Shown here: in pieces, positions 1-8,954 of the stretch
Layout of the letters: every line of letters begins with the position of its first letter
Position numbering within the stretch: position 1 is the first letter of the stretch
Assembly: GCF_017165765.1 (NCBI RefSeq)
Contig: NZ_JAFGZD010000001.1
Span: 434,001-498,000 of the forward strand
Length of the DNA stretch: 64,000 nt
Source: Pseudomonas capsici
GTDB lineage: Bacteria > Pseudomonadota > Gammaproteobacteria > Pseudomonadales > Pseudomonadaceae
Direction of reading: 5' to 3'
Translations under genes and position numbers: made by a program
The notes under the pieces: generated by a model
The model's input: the letters and a program-made list of their open reading frames with translations, nothing else
Database searches by the model: none
What the model was told of the DNA's origin: nothing

Positions 1-1
1 G

Positions 2-3000
2 GGGTTGAGCGCCAATGCTTCTGCCTTTGATTCCAGCGCTCCAGCCGACTCGGCAAACAGCCTGCAATTGATCGCCCACAGCTCCGGTTCGCCAGGGGCG
101 ACTCAGGTTGCCGACGTGACGCAAGTTCAGGCCAGCAACCATAACGGCGTTCCCTTGCCGGTGCCGGTAAATGGTCTGGCGACAGCGGTTCCTGTGATTG
201 CTTCTACTGCCTCAAACACCGCCGCTACTCCGACTCAGGTCGCCCGTGTTCAGGCCTTGCCCGGCAATACTGCACCGCGCAATCCACATAACTACATGAT
301 CGAAACCAACCCGGCCCTGACCGATCTGCGCCAGTTCATGAGTTCGGACTACCTGCTGGCCAGCCTAGGCTACGACCCGGAGACCAGCGCCAAGCGTCTC
401 GGGGATGGCCTGTATGAACAGCGTCTCGTCCAGCAAGCCATCGTGGCCCGTACCGGTCAGGCATTTCTGGCCGGGCAGACCTCCAACGAGACTCAGCTCA
501 AGTACCTGATGAACAACGCCATCGCCAGCAAGGAGCAACTGAACCTGAAGATCGGTGTGACCTTGAGCCCTCCACAAGTGGCGGCCCTGACCCACGACAT
601 CGTGTGGCTCGAAGAGCATGAGGTCAATGGCGAGAAAGTCTTGGTACCGGTGCTGTACCTGGCCCAGGCCAATAACCGCCTCGCTCCGAACGGTGCATTG
701 ATTGCCGGTAACGACGTCACGCTGACGGCGGGAGGTAATCTCGATAACGTCGGAACCTTGCGGGCCACCAATAACCTGTCGGCAACGGCGGGCAACGATC
801 TGGTCAACGTCGGCCTGATCGAGGCGGGTAATCGTCTTGACCTGTTGGCGGGTAACGACCTGTTCAACAAGGCCGGAGGCATTCTCTATGGCCGTGATGT
901 GACGCTGACCGCTACCCGTGGCGATGTTATCAATGAGCGGACCGTCATTCGCGATCAACGCAGCACGGGTGGGATTCAGGACTTTGTTGAGGATGTCGCC
1001 CGTATCGAGTCTGCCAACGATCTTGTTGTGACGGCCGGGCGCGATGTGATGAATATTGGCAGCACTCTGCAGGTTGGTGGTGACCTCAGCCTGATTGCCG
1101 CTCGTGACATGAGTATCGTCGCGGCACAAATGGAAAAAGCACGAACGCTCAGCTTGAACAACACTCGGTCCAGCATCACGCAACTGGGCTCCAGCGTCAG
1201 CGTTGGTCGTGACCTGATTGCCCTGTCGGGACGCGATATCAATGTTGTAGCCAGCGACATCGACGCCAAGCGCGACATCGCCATGGCCGCGACCGAGAAC
1301 ATGACCATCAGCTCGGCGGCAGACGAAACCCATTCCCTGTCCAGAAGCAAGAAACTCACCGTCCAGACCGACCATGTCAAACAGGTCTCCGCCGACCTGA
1401 ATGCCGGCGGCAGCATTGCCCTGAACGCCGGTCAGGACCTGGCCGTCATCTCCAGCCGCATCACCGCAGGTAAAAACGCCAACCTGTCGGCAGGCGAAAA
1501 CCTCAGCCTCCTGGCCGCACAGGACAGTGACTACTACCTCTACGACAAGAAGAGCAAAGGCAGTTGGGGGAAAAAGAAAACCAAGCGGGATGAAGTGACC
1601 GATATCCGCAATGTCGGCAGCGAAATCACCAGCGGCGGTGACCTGACGCTGGAGAGCGGTGGCGACCAGTTGTACCAGGTGGCCAAGCTCACCAGTGGCA
1701 ATGACCTGACGATTGAAAGCGGTGGTGGCATCACCTTTGAGGGGGTGAAGGACCTGCATCAGGAGAGCCATACCAAGAGCAGTAGCAGCCTGGCCTGGAC
1801 CTCGATGAAGGGGAAAGGCAGAACCGACGAAACCCTGCGCCAGACAGAAATGGTGGCCAAAGGTGAGCTTGCGATCCGCGCTGTGGAAGGTTTGAAGATC
1901 GACATCAAGCAGGTTGACCAACAAACCGTCAGCCAGACCATTGATGCCATGGTCCAGGCCGACCCTCAACTGGCCTGGCTGAAAGAAGCCGAGAAGCGTG
2001 GGGATGTGGACTGGCGTCAGGTGAAGGAGCTGCATGACTCCTTCAAGTACAACAACTCCAGTCTTGGTCAGGGCGCGATGTTGGCGATCATGATCATCAT
2101 TACGGTAGTAACGGCCGGAGCTGGAACTTTTGCTGCAGCAGGAACTGCTGCTGGTTCTGCTGCAAGTGGGGCTGCGACTGCAGCTGGTTTTTCTACTACG
2201 ACAGCTTTAACTATCGGGACGGCTGCCCATGCGGCTGCGGTGGCAAGTTTGACTTCTCTTACATCGCAGGCAGCCATTAGCACGATTAACAACAAAGGTA
2301 ACCTTGGAGCTGCGTTCAAGAGCACAGTCAGCAGCGATAGTTTGAAAGGGGCTTTAATCTCAGGGCTTACTGCTGGTTTCACAGCAGGTGTTATCGACCC
2401 TAACTTGAGTGGCACAAGCAAACCATTCAATAACCTTACTAAAGGCTTTGATCTGTCGAGCCTCAAGGACATTGGCGGCTTTGTAGTTAACGCCGGTGCA
2501 CAAGGACTGGCTACGGGGGTAATCAATACAGCCATTAATGGTGGAAGTCTGGGCGATAACCTGACCAAGGCGCTTGTTTCCCAGGCTGGAAACGTAGCCG
2601 CAGCGGTTGGTTTTTATCAGATAGGAAGCATAGCTAACGAAAATTACGCAAAAGCATTCTTGAAGAATGATACGCAGGGAATGGCGCTCTGGGCAGAAGG
2701 CGGAATGGGGCGTACCGCATTGCATGCCATGATGGGGGGCGCAATTTCCTCGGCGACCGGTGGTGATTTCGCGACGGGAGCGGTTGCGGCAGGTGCCAGC
2801 CAGGCCATGGCAGGCGTATTAAATAATGCATTCAAGGATATTCCGGAGTTTCGTGAGGCGGCATCAAAAATTGTGGGTTTGACCGCAGCGGGTCTGGCCG
2901 GAGGCGATGTCGAACAAGCTGCCTGGGTTGCTGGAATGGCAGATCAATACAACCGCCAGTTGCATCCTCACGAAGAAAAATGGCTTAAAGATAACGCCAA

Positions 3001-4102
3001 AAAGTTTGCTGAAACTTTAGGTATCACTGAGCAGGAGGCTATGGAGCGCCTAAGTCGGCAAGCCCTAAAGGATGTAGATTATCTATGGCGGGCTCAACTT
3101 GCTGATGGGGATGACCATGCTGCGAAAGTTTTTCTATCATCAGCAGGACAAACGTTTGTCAATGATTTGGGTGTGCCCCAAGCTCTTTTTTCTACGAATG
3201 GCCAGCAATTGTTCAGGCCGGAGATGTTTGCGGATACAGCCGATCGCACGTTTTATCGGCAGTTTGTACAGAGCGGTATCAGCCGTGAGTTGAGTTCCGG
3301 TCTGCTCAAGGAAATGAAGGATTCCGGTATCGATTTGAAGGGCGAGTCCATCGATCTGCTGAAGGCCTCCATCGATCATCCATCTGTCGTTGTGAGTGGA
3401 TTATGGGAGGGGATTAAAGGGCTTCCTGAAAGTATCGTCGATAGCTTCAAGGAAAATGGGAATGCTATTGGCGAAGGCGCTGCTGTTGCACTCAACGATG
3501 ACCTCAGTGACAAGCTCAATGCTCTATATGGCGTTGATGTGTCAGCTGCCCAGCAGGCCTTGCTGCTGATTCGTACAGTCAGCGCGGTAACGGGGGCGGG
3601 GGCGGTTGGCAAAACTGGCGCCAAACTCACCGAGGAGGTTGCAGAAGCTATTGGTTCCAAGCTGGACGAGATGCTTAATAAGGCTGTGATCCTGAGGAAT
3701 ATTGCGGATAGTCAGGCTGCGCGGGCTAGTTCAAACTTCGGGCAGTTCAGCAAGGCAGAGGGGCAGCTTCAAGAGATACTTGGTATTTGGCCACCAAATA
3801 GTGGCGGATACTCTCCTGTCCTCAATGTGACGCTTGATGTAGGAATGCAGGTTGACCGTTTTGGGTATCCGGGAGGTAATTATATTTCTCCATTGGGTGC
3901 CTCTTTTGGTGAGCGTGCGCTACCCTCTTCGTATGAGGCCACTAAGCCGTATTTTCAATATGAAGTTATTCAGCCTATTCCTGGGGTTACACAGGCGAAA
4001 GTGTTACCATGGTTTGGTCAGCCAGGAATGGGTACGCAGTTTCAGCTTCCGAATTCTATTCAATGGTATCTGGATAATGGGTTTTTAAATGAAAAGAAAT
4101 AA
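2..4102 (+). CDS. cdiA: CdiA-type filamentous haemagglutinin, 3' part, with C-terminal TNT-like NAD+ glycohydrolase toxin domain
   Basis: The frame is open from the first bases, so the N-terminus lies outside the window. Counting from the TTG at 5, residues about 230-640 are beta-helix haemagglutinin repeats (recurrent AGNDL/GRD turns). Residues about 690-960 are Ala/Gly-rich and hydrophobic, as in the DUF637 pre-toxin region. Residues about 1268-1365 read as a TNT (tuberculosis necrotizing toxin, DUF4237) domain: DRFGYPGGNYISP, then ERALP, then PWFGQPGMGTQ and a final short helix. TNT enzymes hydrolyse NAD+; the Arg of RxLP and the Gln of GxGxQ are hallmarks of the family. Inference: the protein is exported by a CdiB partner upstream and delivers the tip into neighbouring cells. 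The stop overlaps the next gene. Base composition becomes AT-richer towards the tip, as expected for an exchangeable toxin module. Confidence 0.88.
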   Translation, partial: GLSANASAFDSSAPADSANSLQLIAHSSGSPGATQVADVTQVQASNHNGVPLPVPVNGLATAVPVIASTASNTAATPTQVARVQALPGNTAPRNPHNYMIETNPALTDLRQFMSSDYLLASLGYDPETSAKRLGDGLYEQRLVQQAIVARTGQAFLAGQTSNETQLKYLMNNAIASKEQLNLKIGVTLSPPQVAALTHDIVWLEEHEVNGEKVLVPVLYLAQANNRLAPNGALIAGNDVTLTAGGNLDNVGTLRATNNLSATAGNDLVNVGLIEAGNRLDLLAGNDLFNKAGGILYGRDVTLTATRGDVINERTVIRDQRSTGGIQDFVEDVARIESANDLVVTAGRDVMNIGSTLQVGGDLSLIAARDMSIVAAQMEKARTLSLNNTRSSITQLGSSVSVGRDLIALSGRDINVVASDIDAKRDIAMAATENMTISSAADETHSLSRSKKLTVQTDHVKQVSADLNAGGSIALNAGQDLAVISSRITAGKNANLSAGENLSLLAAQDSDYYLYDKKSKGSWGKKKTKRDEVTDIRNVGSEITSGGDLTLESGGDQLYQVAKLTSGNDLTIESGGGITFEGVKDLHQESHTKSSSSLAWTSMKGKGRTDETLRQTEMVAKGELAIRAVEGLKIDIKQVDQQTVSQTIDAMVQADPQLAWLKEAEKRGDVDWRQVKELHDSFKYNNSSLGQGAMLAIMIIITVVTAGAGTFAAAGTAAGSAASGAATAAGFSTTTALTIGTAAHAAAVASLTSLTSQAAISTINNKGNLGAAFKSTVSSDSLKGALISGLTAGFTAGVIDPNLSGTSKPFNNLTKGFDLSSLKDIGGFVVNAGAQGLATGVINTAINGGSLGDNLTKALVSQAGNVAAAVGFYQIGSIANENYAKAFLKNDTQGMALWAEGGMGRTALHAMMGGAISSATGGDFATGAVAAGASQAMAGVLNNAFKDIPEFREAASKIVGLTAAGLAGGDVEQAAWVAGMADQYNRQLHPHEEKWLKDNAKKFAETLGITEQEAMERLSRQALKDVDYLWRAQLADGDDHAAKVFLSSAGQTFVNDLGVPQALFSTNGQQLFRPEMFADTADRTFYRQFVQSGISRELSSGLLKEMKDSGIDLKGESIDLLKASIDHPSVVVSGLWEGIKGLPESIVDSFKENGNAIGEGAAVALNDDLSDKLNALYGVDVSAAQQALLLIRTVSAVTGAGAVGKTGAKLTEEVAEAIGSKLDEMLNKAVILRNIADSQAARASSNFGQFSKAEGQLQEILGIWPPNSGGYSPVLNVTLDVGMQVDRFGYPGGNYISPLGASFGERALPSSYEATKPYFQYEVIQPIPGVTQAKVLPWFGQPGMGTQFQLPNSIQWYLDNGFLNEKK

Positions 4103-4331
4103 GTTGCTGTGTGAGCTTTCTGCTATTGGTGTTAACGAAAGCAGTTACTCTTTGGGTGAGATTCGAGGTGGTGATTGTGTTTGTGTCGTCTCAGAGAATA
4201 CTGGATGGAAAGTTTATTACGTGGAGCGTGATAAACCTGTTGAGCTTGCTGTGCTTGATAGTGAAGAGGAAGCGTATGATTTTGTATATGTGACTTTCTG
4301 CAAGTGGCTTGGTATAAATACGGTTGTGTAG
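4089..4331 (+). CDS. Putative immunity protein for the TNT-like toxin tip (CdiI position)
   Basis: A small acidic protein of 80 residues whose ATG lies 14 bases inside the end of the toxin gene, so the two are probably translationally coupled; no strong ribosome site is visible. It has no signal peptide and no membrane segment, as expected for a cytoplasmic antitoxin. The core reads YSLGEIRGGD, then GWKVYYVERDKP and an acidic SEEEAYDF stretch, a compact beta-sheet-plus-helix layout common in small polymorphic-toxin immunity proteins. I do not recognise a named family with certainty. Function is inferred from position: CDI immunity genes directly follow the toxin tip. Codon use is AT-rich like the toxin end. 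Confidence 0.72.
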   Translation: MKRNKLLCELSAIGVNESSYSLGEIRGGDCVCVVSENTGWKVYYVERDKPVELAVLDSEEEAYDFVYVTFCKWLGINTVV

Positions 4332-4386
4332 GGGTTATAGATAAAGATTTAAGGCTCAATTTTTTATGGGGTTCTCAGTTTTTTAA

Positions 4387-4713
4387 TGGTGTGGGGGTGT
4401 CGGCGGTTACGGTGGCGCTGTTCGGGCCACTGATGTTTACAACATCTCCGGTTCAATGGAGAGCGGCGGCGCATTCGCCCTCAATGCCGATCTGTTCCAG
4501 AATCGTACAGAGGTGACTCTGGCGTCCAGTAGGCGCAAGTTAGTGTCGGGTTTTATCGCCGCTATGTGTAATGACTGCACAGGGGGAGAGCACGTTCTTA
4601 CGCTGGCTGTTCGTGAGAACTACGAAAGTGTTGAGGATGATATAAGTGCCTCAGCACTGCTTAGGCTCTGTATGAAAACCTTTGAAACCCCGTCGCAGCC
4701 TTTGGTGGCCTGA
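4387..4713 (+). pseudogene. Displaced fragment of a haemagglutinin/CdiA-like gene
   Basis: The frame opens after a stop at 4384 and has no good start until an internal ATG at 4456. The translated stretch around 4411-4512 (GAVRATDVYNISGSMESGG, then ALNADLFQNRTEV) resembles a beta-helix adhesin repeat rather than a free-standing protein; the rest to 4713 is not recognisable. Orphan cdiA tips with pieces of older tips behind them are a known product of recombination at CDI loci. I infer a remnant of an earlier toxin module. It could also be a short orphan gene of unknown function; the adhesin-like reading rests on a short stretch. Confidence 0.5.
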
Positions 4714-4754
4714 TTTTCCGTAGAGTTCTCGCCTTTTAAGCGAGGGATTCTGCC

Positions 4755-5121
4755 ATGCCCAAGCGATACGAACTTTCCGACGCAGATTGGGAACTAGTCG
4801 CTGATCTTTTTACTGCTCATCGTCGCACTGGGCGCCCAAGAGCCGAGGATCGCTTGATACTCAATGGCGTGTGGTGGGGGCTTTGCTCGGGGGACAGCCT
4901 GGAGGGACATGCCTGAGCGGTTCGGGCCATGATCGAAGGTCTATCAGCGCTTTCGAGATTGGCGCAACCAAGGCACCTTCAACAAAATGCTCAAACGCTT
5001 GCACGTCAAGCTCAATGTCCCAGGACTGATTGACTTGAACACCTGGTGCATCGACTCAACAGCCGTTAGGGCCACCCGAGCCTCTTCTGGGGCAGGTCAA
5101 AAAGGGTGGCGCTTGATGTGA
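4755..5121 (+). pseudogene. Decayed IS5-family transposase fragment
   Basis: Starts like an IS5/IS427-group transposase (MPKRYELSDADWELVADLF, then GRPRAEDRLILNGV). The frame is lost near 4890-4905: the continuation WRDMPERFG lies in another frame. A stop at about 4931 replaces the Trp expected after FGP. The text then resumes as VYQRFRDWRNQGTF, MLKRLHVKLN and IDSTAVRATRASSGAG before ending at TGA 5119-5121. The catalytic region containing the first Asp of the DDE triad (IDSTAVRA) is present but the rest of the transposase is missing. One frameshift, one nonsense change and a 3' truncation make it inactive. It sits between two immunity-like genes, consistent with past rearrangement of the CDI tail. 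Confidence 0.85.
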
Positions 5122-5219
5122 TAATGTCGGTGGAGGTTTTTCGGAATCCTAAAGCACTCGGTGAAGGTGTCTGAGTATTTTTGTGGAAGAGAAATTTTTT
5201 AATATTTGGAGGTGTTGCT

Positions 5220-5429
5220 GTGGAAAAGATTAGTTGCTCGCATGATTTGGCGAGTGTTAGCCTCAATCGAGAAGAACTGTTGGTTCTAAACTCGGCTTTA
5301 AATGAGATATGTAACGGGATAGAAATGTTTGAGTTTGAAGCGCGAATCGGTGCGGATTGTGAGTTTGTTGTTAGCTTGCTTAAAAGTGTTGGTTTTTTGC
5401 TCGATGATATGGATCGTCAAGCGAGCTGA
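5220..5429 (+). CDS. Small acidic protein, candidate orphan CDI immunity protein
   Basis: The GTG at 5220 is chosen because GGAGGT (5208-5213) lies six bases upstream; an upstream ATG at 5181 in the same frame has no such site. The 69-residue product has the pattern LNREELLVLNSALNEICNGI, an EFEAR segment and a helical acidic end, without signal peptide or membrane span. Small single-domain proteins with an LNEICNGI-like core are, as far as I recall, found next to polymorphic toxins, but I cannot name the family. Its place behind a toxin-immunity pair, an adhesin fragment and an IS remnant suggests an immunity gene whose toxin tip has been lost or displaced. Composition is AT-rich relative to the core genes. 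Confidence 0.55.
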   Translation: MEKISCSHDLASVSLNREELLVLNSALNEICNGIEMFEFEARIGADCEFVVSLLKSVGFLLDDMDRQAS

Positions 5430-5572
5430 TTGTAATCATCGTGTGGTATATCGGTGCCAGCCTTGTGCTAGTGTTTTTTTTCAGACTATTTGAACTTCCC
5501 GCTTACGGCTCGATAGGGGCAAAAAAACCTGTTATTTAAGAGCAGCCTGAATATGCGATATGACGAAAACCC

Positions 5573-6142
5573 TCACAACCCCACCTTATAAACAACCTGC
5601 CCCCGCTCCAACGGATCCGGATGGCACTCAACCCCCAATGACCGCGCCAAATTGAACATCCTCGCATTCTTAACCGAATCTATCGAAAACATTCTATAAA
5701 ACCCGTTCAACCGCGCAGCATTCATAAGGTGTTGCATCAGCAACTTGCCCAGTCCGAGGTCTTGCCATTTGTCGGCAACCACCACGGCGCATTCGCAGCA
5801 GTAGTCGCCTTCTGTCGCGGCGTAGTGGCTCAGGCCTATTTCACTCAGTTGGTTGTTGTCTTCCATGACCAGGGCGACATAGGTCATGCGCTGTTGGTAG
5901 TCGGTGTCCATGATCTGGTCGAGAGCCAGCGGGGCGGGTTCGTTGTTGGGGGAGAGGAAGCGGAAGTGCTGTGTCTGTGGCGACAGGCGTGTGAGGAATT
6001 CGAATGCTCGTTGCCGGTCGTCTTCCTGAATCGGTCTGATCAGCAGGTGGGTGCCGTCGTTCAATTCTTCGACCCAGTGGATGAAGCGCAGGTCAGGGGT
6101 GTATGGATTGTCGCTGATCGGGTCGCTGGTGACGGTGTTCAT
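5573..6142 (-). CDS. GNAT-family N-acetyltransferase
   Basis: A 189-residue protein with a GNAT fold. An N-terminal leader is followed by LLIRPIQEDD, the strand-turn of region C. The acetyl-CoA pyrophosphate loop is seen as DKWQDLGLGKLLMQHL (about residues 125-140), and the C-terminal NARMFNLARSLGV matches the usual GNAT motif B end. It probably transfers an acetyl group from acetyl-CoA to a small molecule or protein; the substrate cannot be read from the sequence. It stands alone, divergent from the LysR regulator, with about 190 bases between them. Some proteins of this type in Pseudomonas are acetyltransferase domains of the protein-acetylation (Pat) type, but no second domain is present here. 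Confidence 0.85.
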   Translation of the reverse strand: MNTVTSDPISDNPYTPDLRFIHWVEELNDGTHLLIRPIQEDDRQRAFEFLTRLSPQTQHFRFLSPNNEPAPLALDQIMDTDYQQRMTYVALVMEDNNQLSEIGLSHYAATEGDYCCECAVVVADKWQDLGLGKLLMQHLMNAARLNGFYRMFSIDSVKNARMFNLARSLGVECHPDPLERGQVVYKVGL

Positions 6143-6330
6143 GTCTATCCCCTGGAGGCCGTGCGTCGATTGAGCCAGGCTGTTTGCCTATCTTTTACGC
6201 TTTGGCACCTTCGGGTCATGATCCAGATCAATACTTCTGTTTGCCCTGTCTGCGTGTAGACTGCCTGCCGTTTGTTCATCGCAGGCTTCGCCTGATGGAC
6301 GTTTCCACTTCATTGATTCAAGGCGTGCAT

Positions 6331-7281
6331 ATGGATCTGCGGCAACTCGAGGCTTTTGCGGCTGTCATGTCGGCGGGTAGTGTGACGGCGGCGGGAAAGA
6401 TGCTGGGGCGTTCGCAGCCTTCGGTGACGCGTGCCATCCAGGAGCTGGAGCAGGAACTGGGTTTTGCCTTGTTCGAGCGCAGTGGCCCTAAGGTCACGCC
6501 CTCGCAGAAGGCGTTCATGATGTACGCCGAGGTGGAGAGTGCGCTGCTGGGTATTCGCAATATCCGCCAGCGCGCGCAGCATATTGCGCTGGACGAGAAC
6601 CGGCAGATCAAGTTGGTGGCGATACCGGCACTGGCGGCGGGGCTTTTGCCGCTGGCCTTGTCCCGTTTGCCGGAGGATCTGCGCCCGCAGCATATCCAGT
6701 TGCACAGCATGTCCCCTGAAAACGTCGTGCAGGCGGTGCTTTCCAAGACCATGGATCTGGGCGCAGTCAGTCTGCCGCTGGAGCATCGCGGACTGGATAT
6801 TCACTGGATCGGTGAGTCGCCTTGTGTGGCGGTGCTGGCTGCGGATTCTCCTCTGGCGCGGTTCGATGTCTTACCGATGCAGGTGCTGGCCAGTCAGACG
6901 CTGATTACCATGTCCAATCCGTATCGTTTTCGACGCCGTATCGACAAGGCTTTTCAGGATATCGGCGGTGCTGTGCCGCACATGCTCGATACCAATACTT
7001 CGCTGATTGCCATGCAGATGGCGCGGGTGGGGCTGGGTGTGGCGCTGGTCGATCCTTTCACTGCGCTGGGCGTGCCTGTAGAAGGCGTGGTCGTGCGACC
7101 GATGGAATGCAATATCCCGTTCTTTTTCGGTCTGGTTTCGGCGTTCGCCAGCCCGTTGTCCGATGTGGCACAGGCGCTGGTGACGGAGCTTGCTGCATCG
7201 GCTCAGGCCTTGCTGCCTTCGGTGATCATGCATGCTCCAGGCGAGCATGACGCCCTGTTACAGAGCATTTACGCCGGTTGA
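6331..7281 (+). CDS. LysR-family transcriptional regulator
   Basis: The start at 6331 (MDLRQLEAFAAVM) gives the standard LysR beginning and a normal length of 316 residues; an in-frame ATG at 6298 would add eleven residues and neither has a strong ribosome site. Residues 1-60 form the winged helix-turn-helix (AAGKMLGRSQPSVTRAIQ, then ALFERSG). Residues about 90-295 are the periplasmic-binding-protein-like co-inducer domain. It lies just upstream of, and in the same direction as, the monooxygenase/ABC-transporter operon, so it is the likeliest regulator of that operon. A perfect 10-bp inverted repeat at 7398-7424 lies between the two. The co-inducer is unknown. Confidence 0.9.
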   Translation: MDLRQLEAFAAVMSAGSVTAAGKMLGRSQPSVTRAIQELEQELGFALFERSGPKVTPSQKAFMMYAEVESALLGIRNIRQRAQHIALDENRQIKLVAIPALAAGLLPLALSRLPEDLRPQHIQLHSMSPENVVQAVLSKTMDLGAVSLPLEHRGLDIHWIGESPCVAVLAADSPLARFDVLPMQVLASQTLITMSNPYRFRRRIDKAFQDIGGAVPHMLDTNTSLIAMQMARVGLGVALVDPFTALGVPVEGVVVRPMECNIPFFFGLVSAFASPLSDVAQALVTELAASAQALLPSVIMHAPGEHDALLQSIYAG

Positions 7282-7397
7282 GGCCATGCCGCGAGCGTCG
7301 GGCTTATCTGCCTTTTTGATTTCTTATCGTTTTAAGCTATATCAATATTCATTTTTTGCCGTTGTAGTAATAAATATCAGCTTTTAGTATTCGTTTT

Positions 7398-7424
7398 TTG
7401 AATTCATAAGCCTCATGAATTCAA
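7398..7424. promoter_or_regulatory. Perfect 10-bp inverted repeat, candidate operator of the monooxygenase/ABC operon
   Basis: TTGAATTCAT at 7398-7407 and ATGAATTCAA at 7415-7424 are exact reverse complements separated by seven bases. The surrounding 7282-7493 gap is AT-rich and contains no gene. The site is about 70 bases before the monooxygenase start, a suitable place for an operator. Which protein binds is not shown; the LysR protein encoded just upstream is the first candidate. Confidence 0.5.
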
Positions 7425-7493
7425 TAATTGTGAGTTTGGAGCGTTTTTTGTATGGATTCGCTCTATCCATGATCTTCAGCACGAGTACTGAAA

Positions 7494-8954
7494 ATGTCCG
7501 ATACAAACGCACCGATTGGCCTTGCCGCCTTGCAGGCCCGTCTCAAGCAGGATCTGGAGTGGCTGGATCTGCCAGCCTCACCCTGGGTCAAGCCGCGTTT
7601 GCATGAGGATGCCCCGGTACTGGATGTCGCGATCATCGGTGGCGGAATGGCCGGGCTGGCACTGGCGGCCGAGCTGCGTCATCTGGGTGTGATGACGACG
7701 ATTTTCGATCAGTCCCCAACCGGTTTCGAAGGCCCGTGGGCGACCACGGCGCGCATGGAAACCCTGCGTTCGCCCAAGCAACTGACCGGTCCGGCGCTGG
7801 GTTTGCCGGCCCTGACATTCCGCGCCTGGTTCGAGGCACAGTTCGGGCTTGAGGCCTGGAATGCGCTGGACAAGATTCCGCGTCTGCAATGGGCGGATTA
7901 CCTGCGCTGGTATCGCAAGGTGCTGGATCTGGATGTGCGCAATGAGCACCGCGTCAGCCGGGTTCAGCCTCGCGCCGATGGTCTGGTCGAACTGGATATC
8001 GTCAGTCCTGGCCACAATCGGCACTATGTGGCCCGGCATGTGGTGCTGGCGACCGGGCGTGATGGCCTGGGAGGCCCCTGGGTGCCGGATTTTGCTCATG
8101 AGCTGCCTCGTCATGTATGGGCGCACTCGGCCGATGGTTTGCAGGATGACTGGTTTGTCGGCAAGCGGGTGGCCGTGATCGGTGGTGGTGCTTCGGCCAT
8201 GGACAGTGCCGCCACGGCGCTGGAGGCGGGCGCGCAGAAGGTTGATCTGCTGATCCGCCGTGCAGAGTTGCCACGTATCAACAAGGGCAAGGGCGCGGGC
8301 AATCCGGGGATGACCCACGGTTACTGGCGTTTGCCGGACAGCTGGAAATGGCGCATCCGCCGCTACCTCAATGCTCAGCAAGTGCCGCCGCCTCGTGGCA
8401 GCACACAGCGTGTTTCCCGTTCTCCTGACTCGCGATTTCTGCTCAACAGCCCGATTGTTTCGGTCCGGCAGAACGAGTCCGGCACGCTGGTGGTGCATAC
8501 GCCCAATGCGAGGCTGGAGTACGACTTTCTGGTGTTCGCCACAGGTTTTCGAACCGACTTCAAGCTGCGTCCCGAGTTCTCTTCTTTCGCCAGACACATT
8601 CAGGTCTGGAGCGACCGCTTCGAGGCGCCCGAGGATGAGTTCGATGCCGAACTGGGTTCCTTGCCGGATCTGGGGACCTGTTTCGAGTTTCAGCAGAAAA
8701 CCCCGGGCGCGTGTCCGGGGATCGAGAAGATTCACTGCTTCAATTACCCGGCAGCCCTGAGTTACGGGGCGGTATCCGGGGATATTCCGGCTATCAGCGA
8801 AGGTGCCAAGCGTCTGGCCCATGGTCTGGCAGGGCAGTTATTCAACGAGGACATCGATTTGCATTTTGCCGCCATGCAAAGTTACGACGAGCCCGAATTG
8901 CTGGGTGACGAATGGGTGGCCGGTGCGCCCACAGCCCAAGAGTTGCTCGAATGA
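7494..8954 (+). CDS. FAD/NAD(P)-dependent monooxygenase (flavin-containing, CzcO-like)
   Basis: A 486-residue flavoprotein with two dinucleotide folds. An FAD-binding IIGGGMAGL lies at about residues 47-55 and an NAD(P)H-binding VAVIGGGASAMD at about 225-236, with the FATGF signature of flavin monooxygenases near 348-352. Class-B flavin monooxygenases use NADPH and O2 to oxygenate carbonyl, sulfur or nitrogen centres; the substrate here is unknown. It is the first gene of an operon with a dipeptide-type ABC transporter: the next gene begins in an ATGA overlap with its stop. Context suggests it acts on the imported compound. The N-terminal 40 residues are an extension before the first FAD strand. 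Confidence 0.85.
   Translation: MSDTNAPIGLAALQARLKQDLEWLDLPASPWVKPRLHEDAPVLDVAIIGGGMAGLALAAELRHLGVMTTIFDQSPTGFEGPWATTARMETLRSPKQLTGPALGLPALTFRAWFEAQFGLEAWNALDKIPRLQWADYLRWYRKVLDLDVRNEHRVSRVQPRADGLVELDIVSPGHNRHYVARHVVLATGRDGLGGPWVPDFAHELPRHVWAHSADGLQDDWFVGKRVAVIGGGASAMDSAATALEAGAQKVDLLIRRAELPRINKGKGAGNPGMTHGYWRLPDSWKWRIRRYLNAQQVPPPRGSTQRVSRSPDSRFLLNSPIVSVRQNESGTLVVHTPNARLEYDFLVFATGFRTDFKLRPEFSSFARHIQVWSDRFEAPEDEFDAELGSLPDLGTCFEFQQKTPGACPGIEKIHCFNYPAALSYGAVSGDIPAISEGAKRLAHGLAGQLFNEDIDLHFAAMQSYDEPELLGDEWVAGAPTAQELLE

Noticed and set aside
365..2035. A 556-codon open frame on the minus strand within the CdiA gene
   Set aside because: Antisense of the haemagglutinin repeats; low-complexity translation, no ribosome site and no neighbour in the same direction.
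5122..5219. An extended IS5 right end with target-site duplication
   Set aside because: The element is truncated, and I could not find matching terminal inverted repeats or a target duplication around 4740 and 5125.
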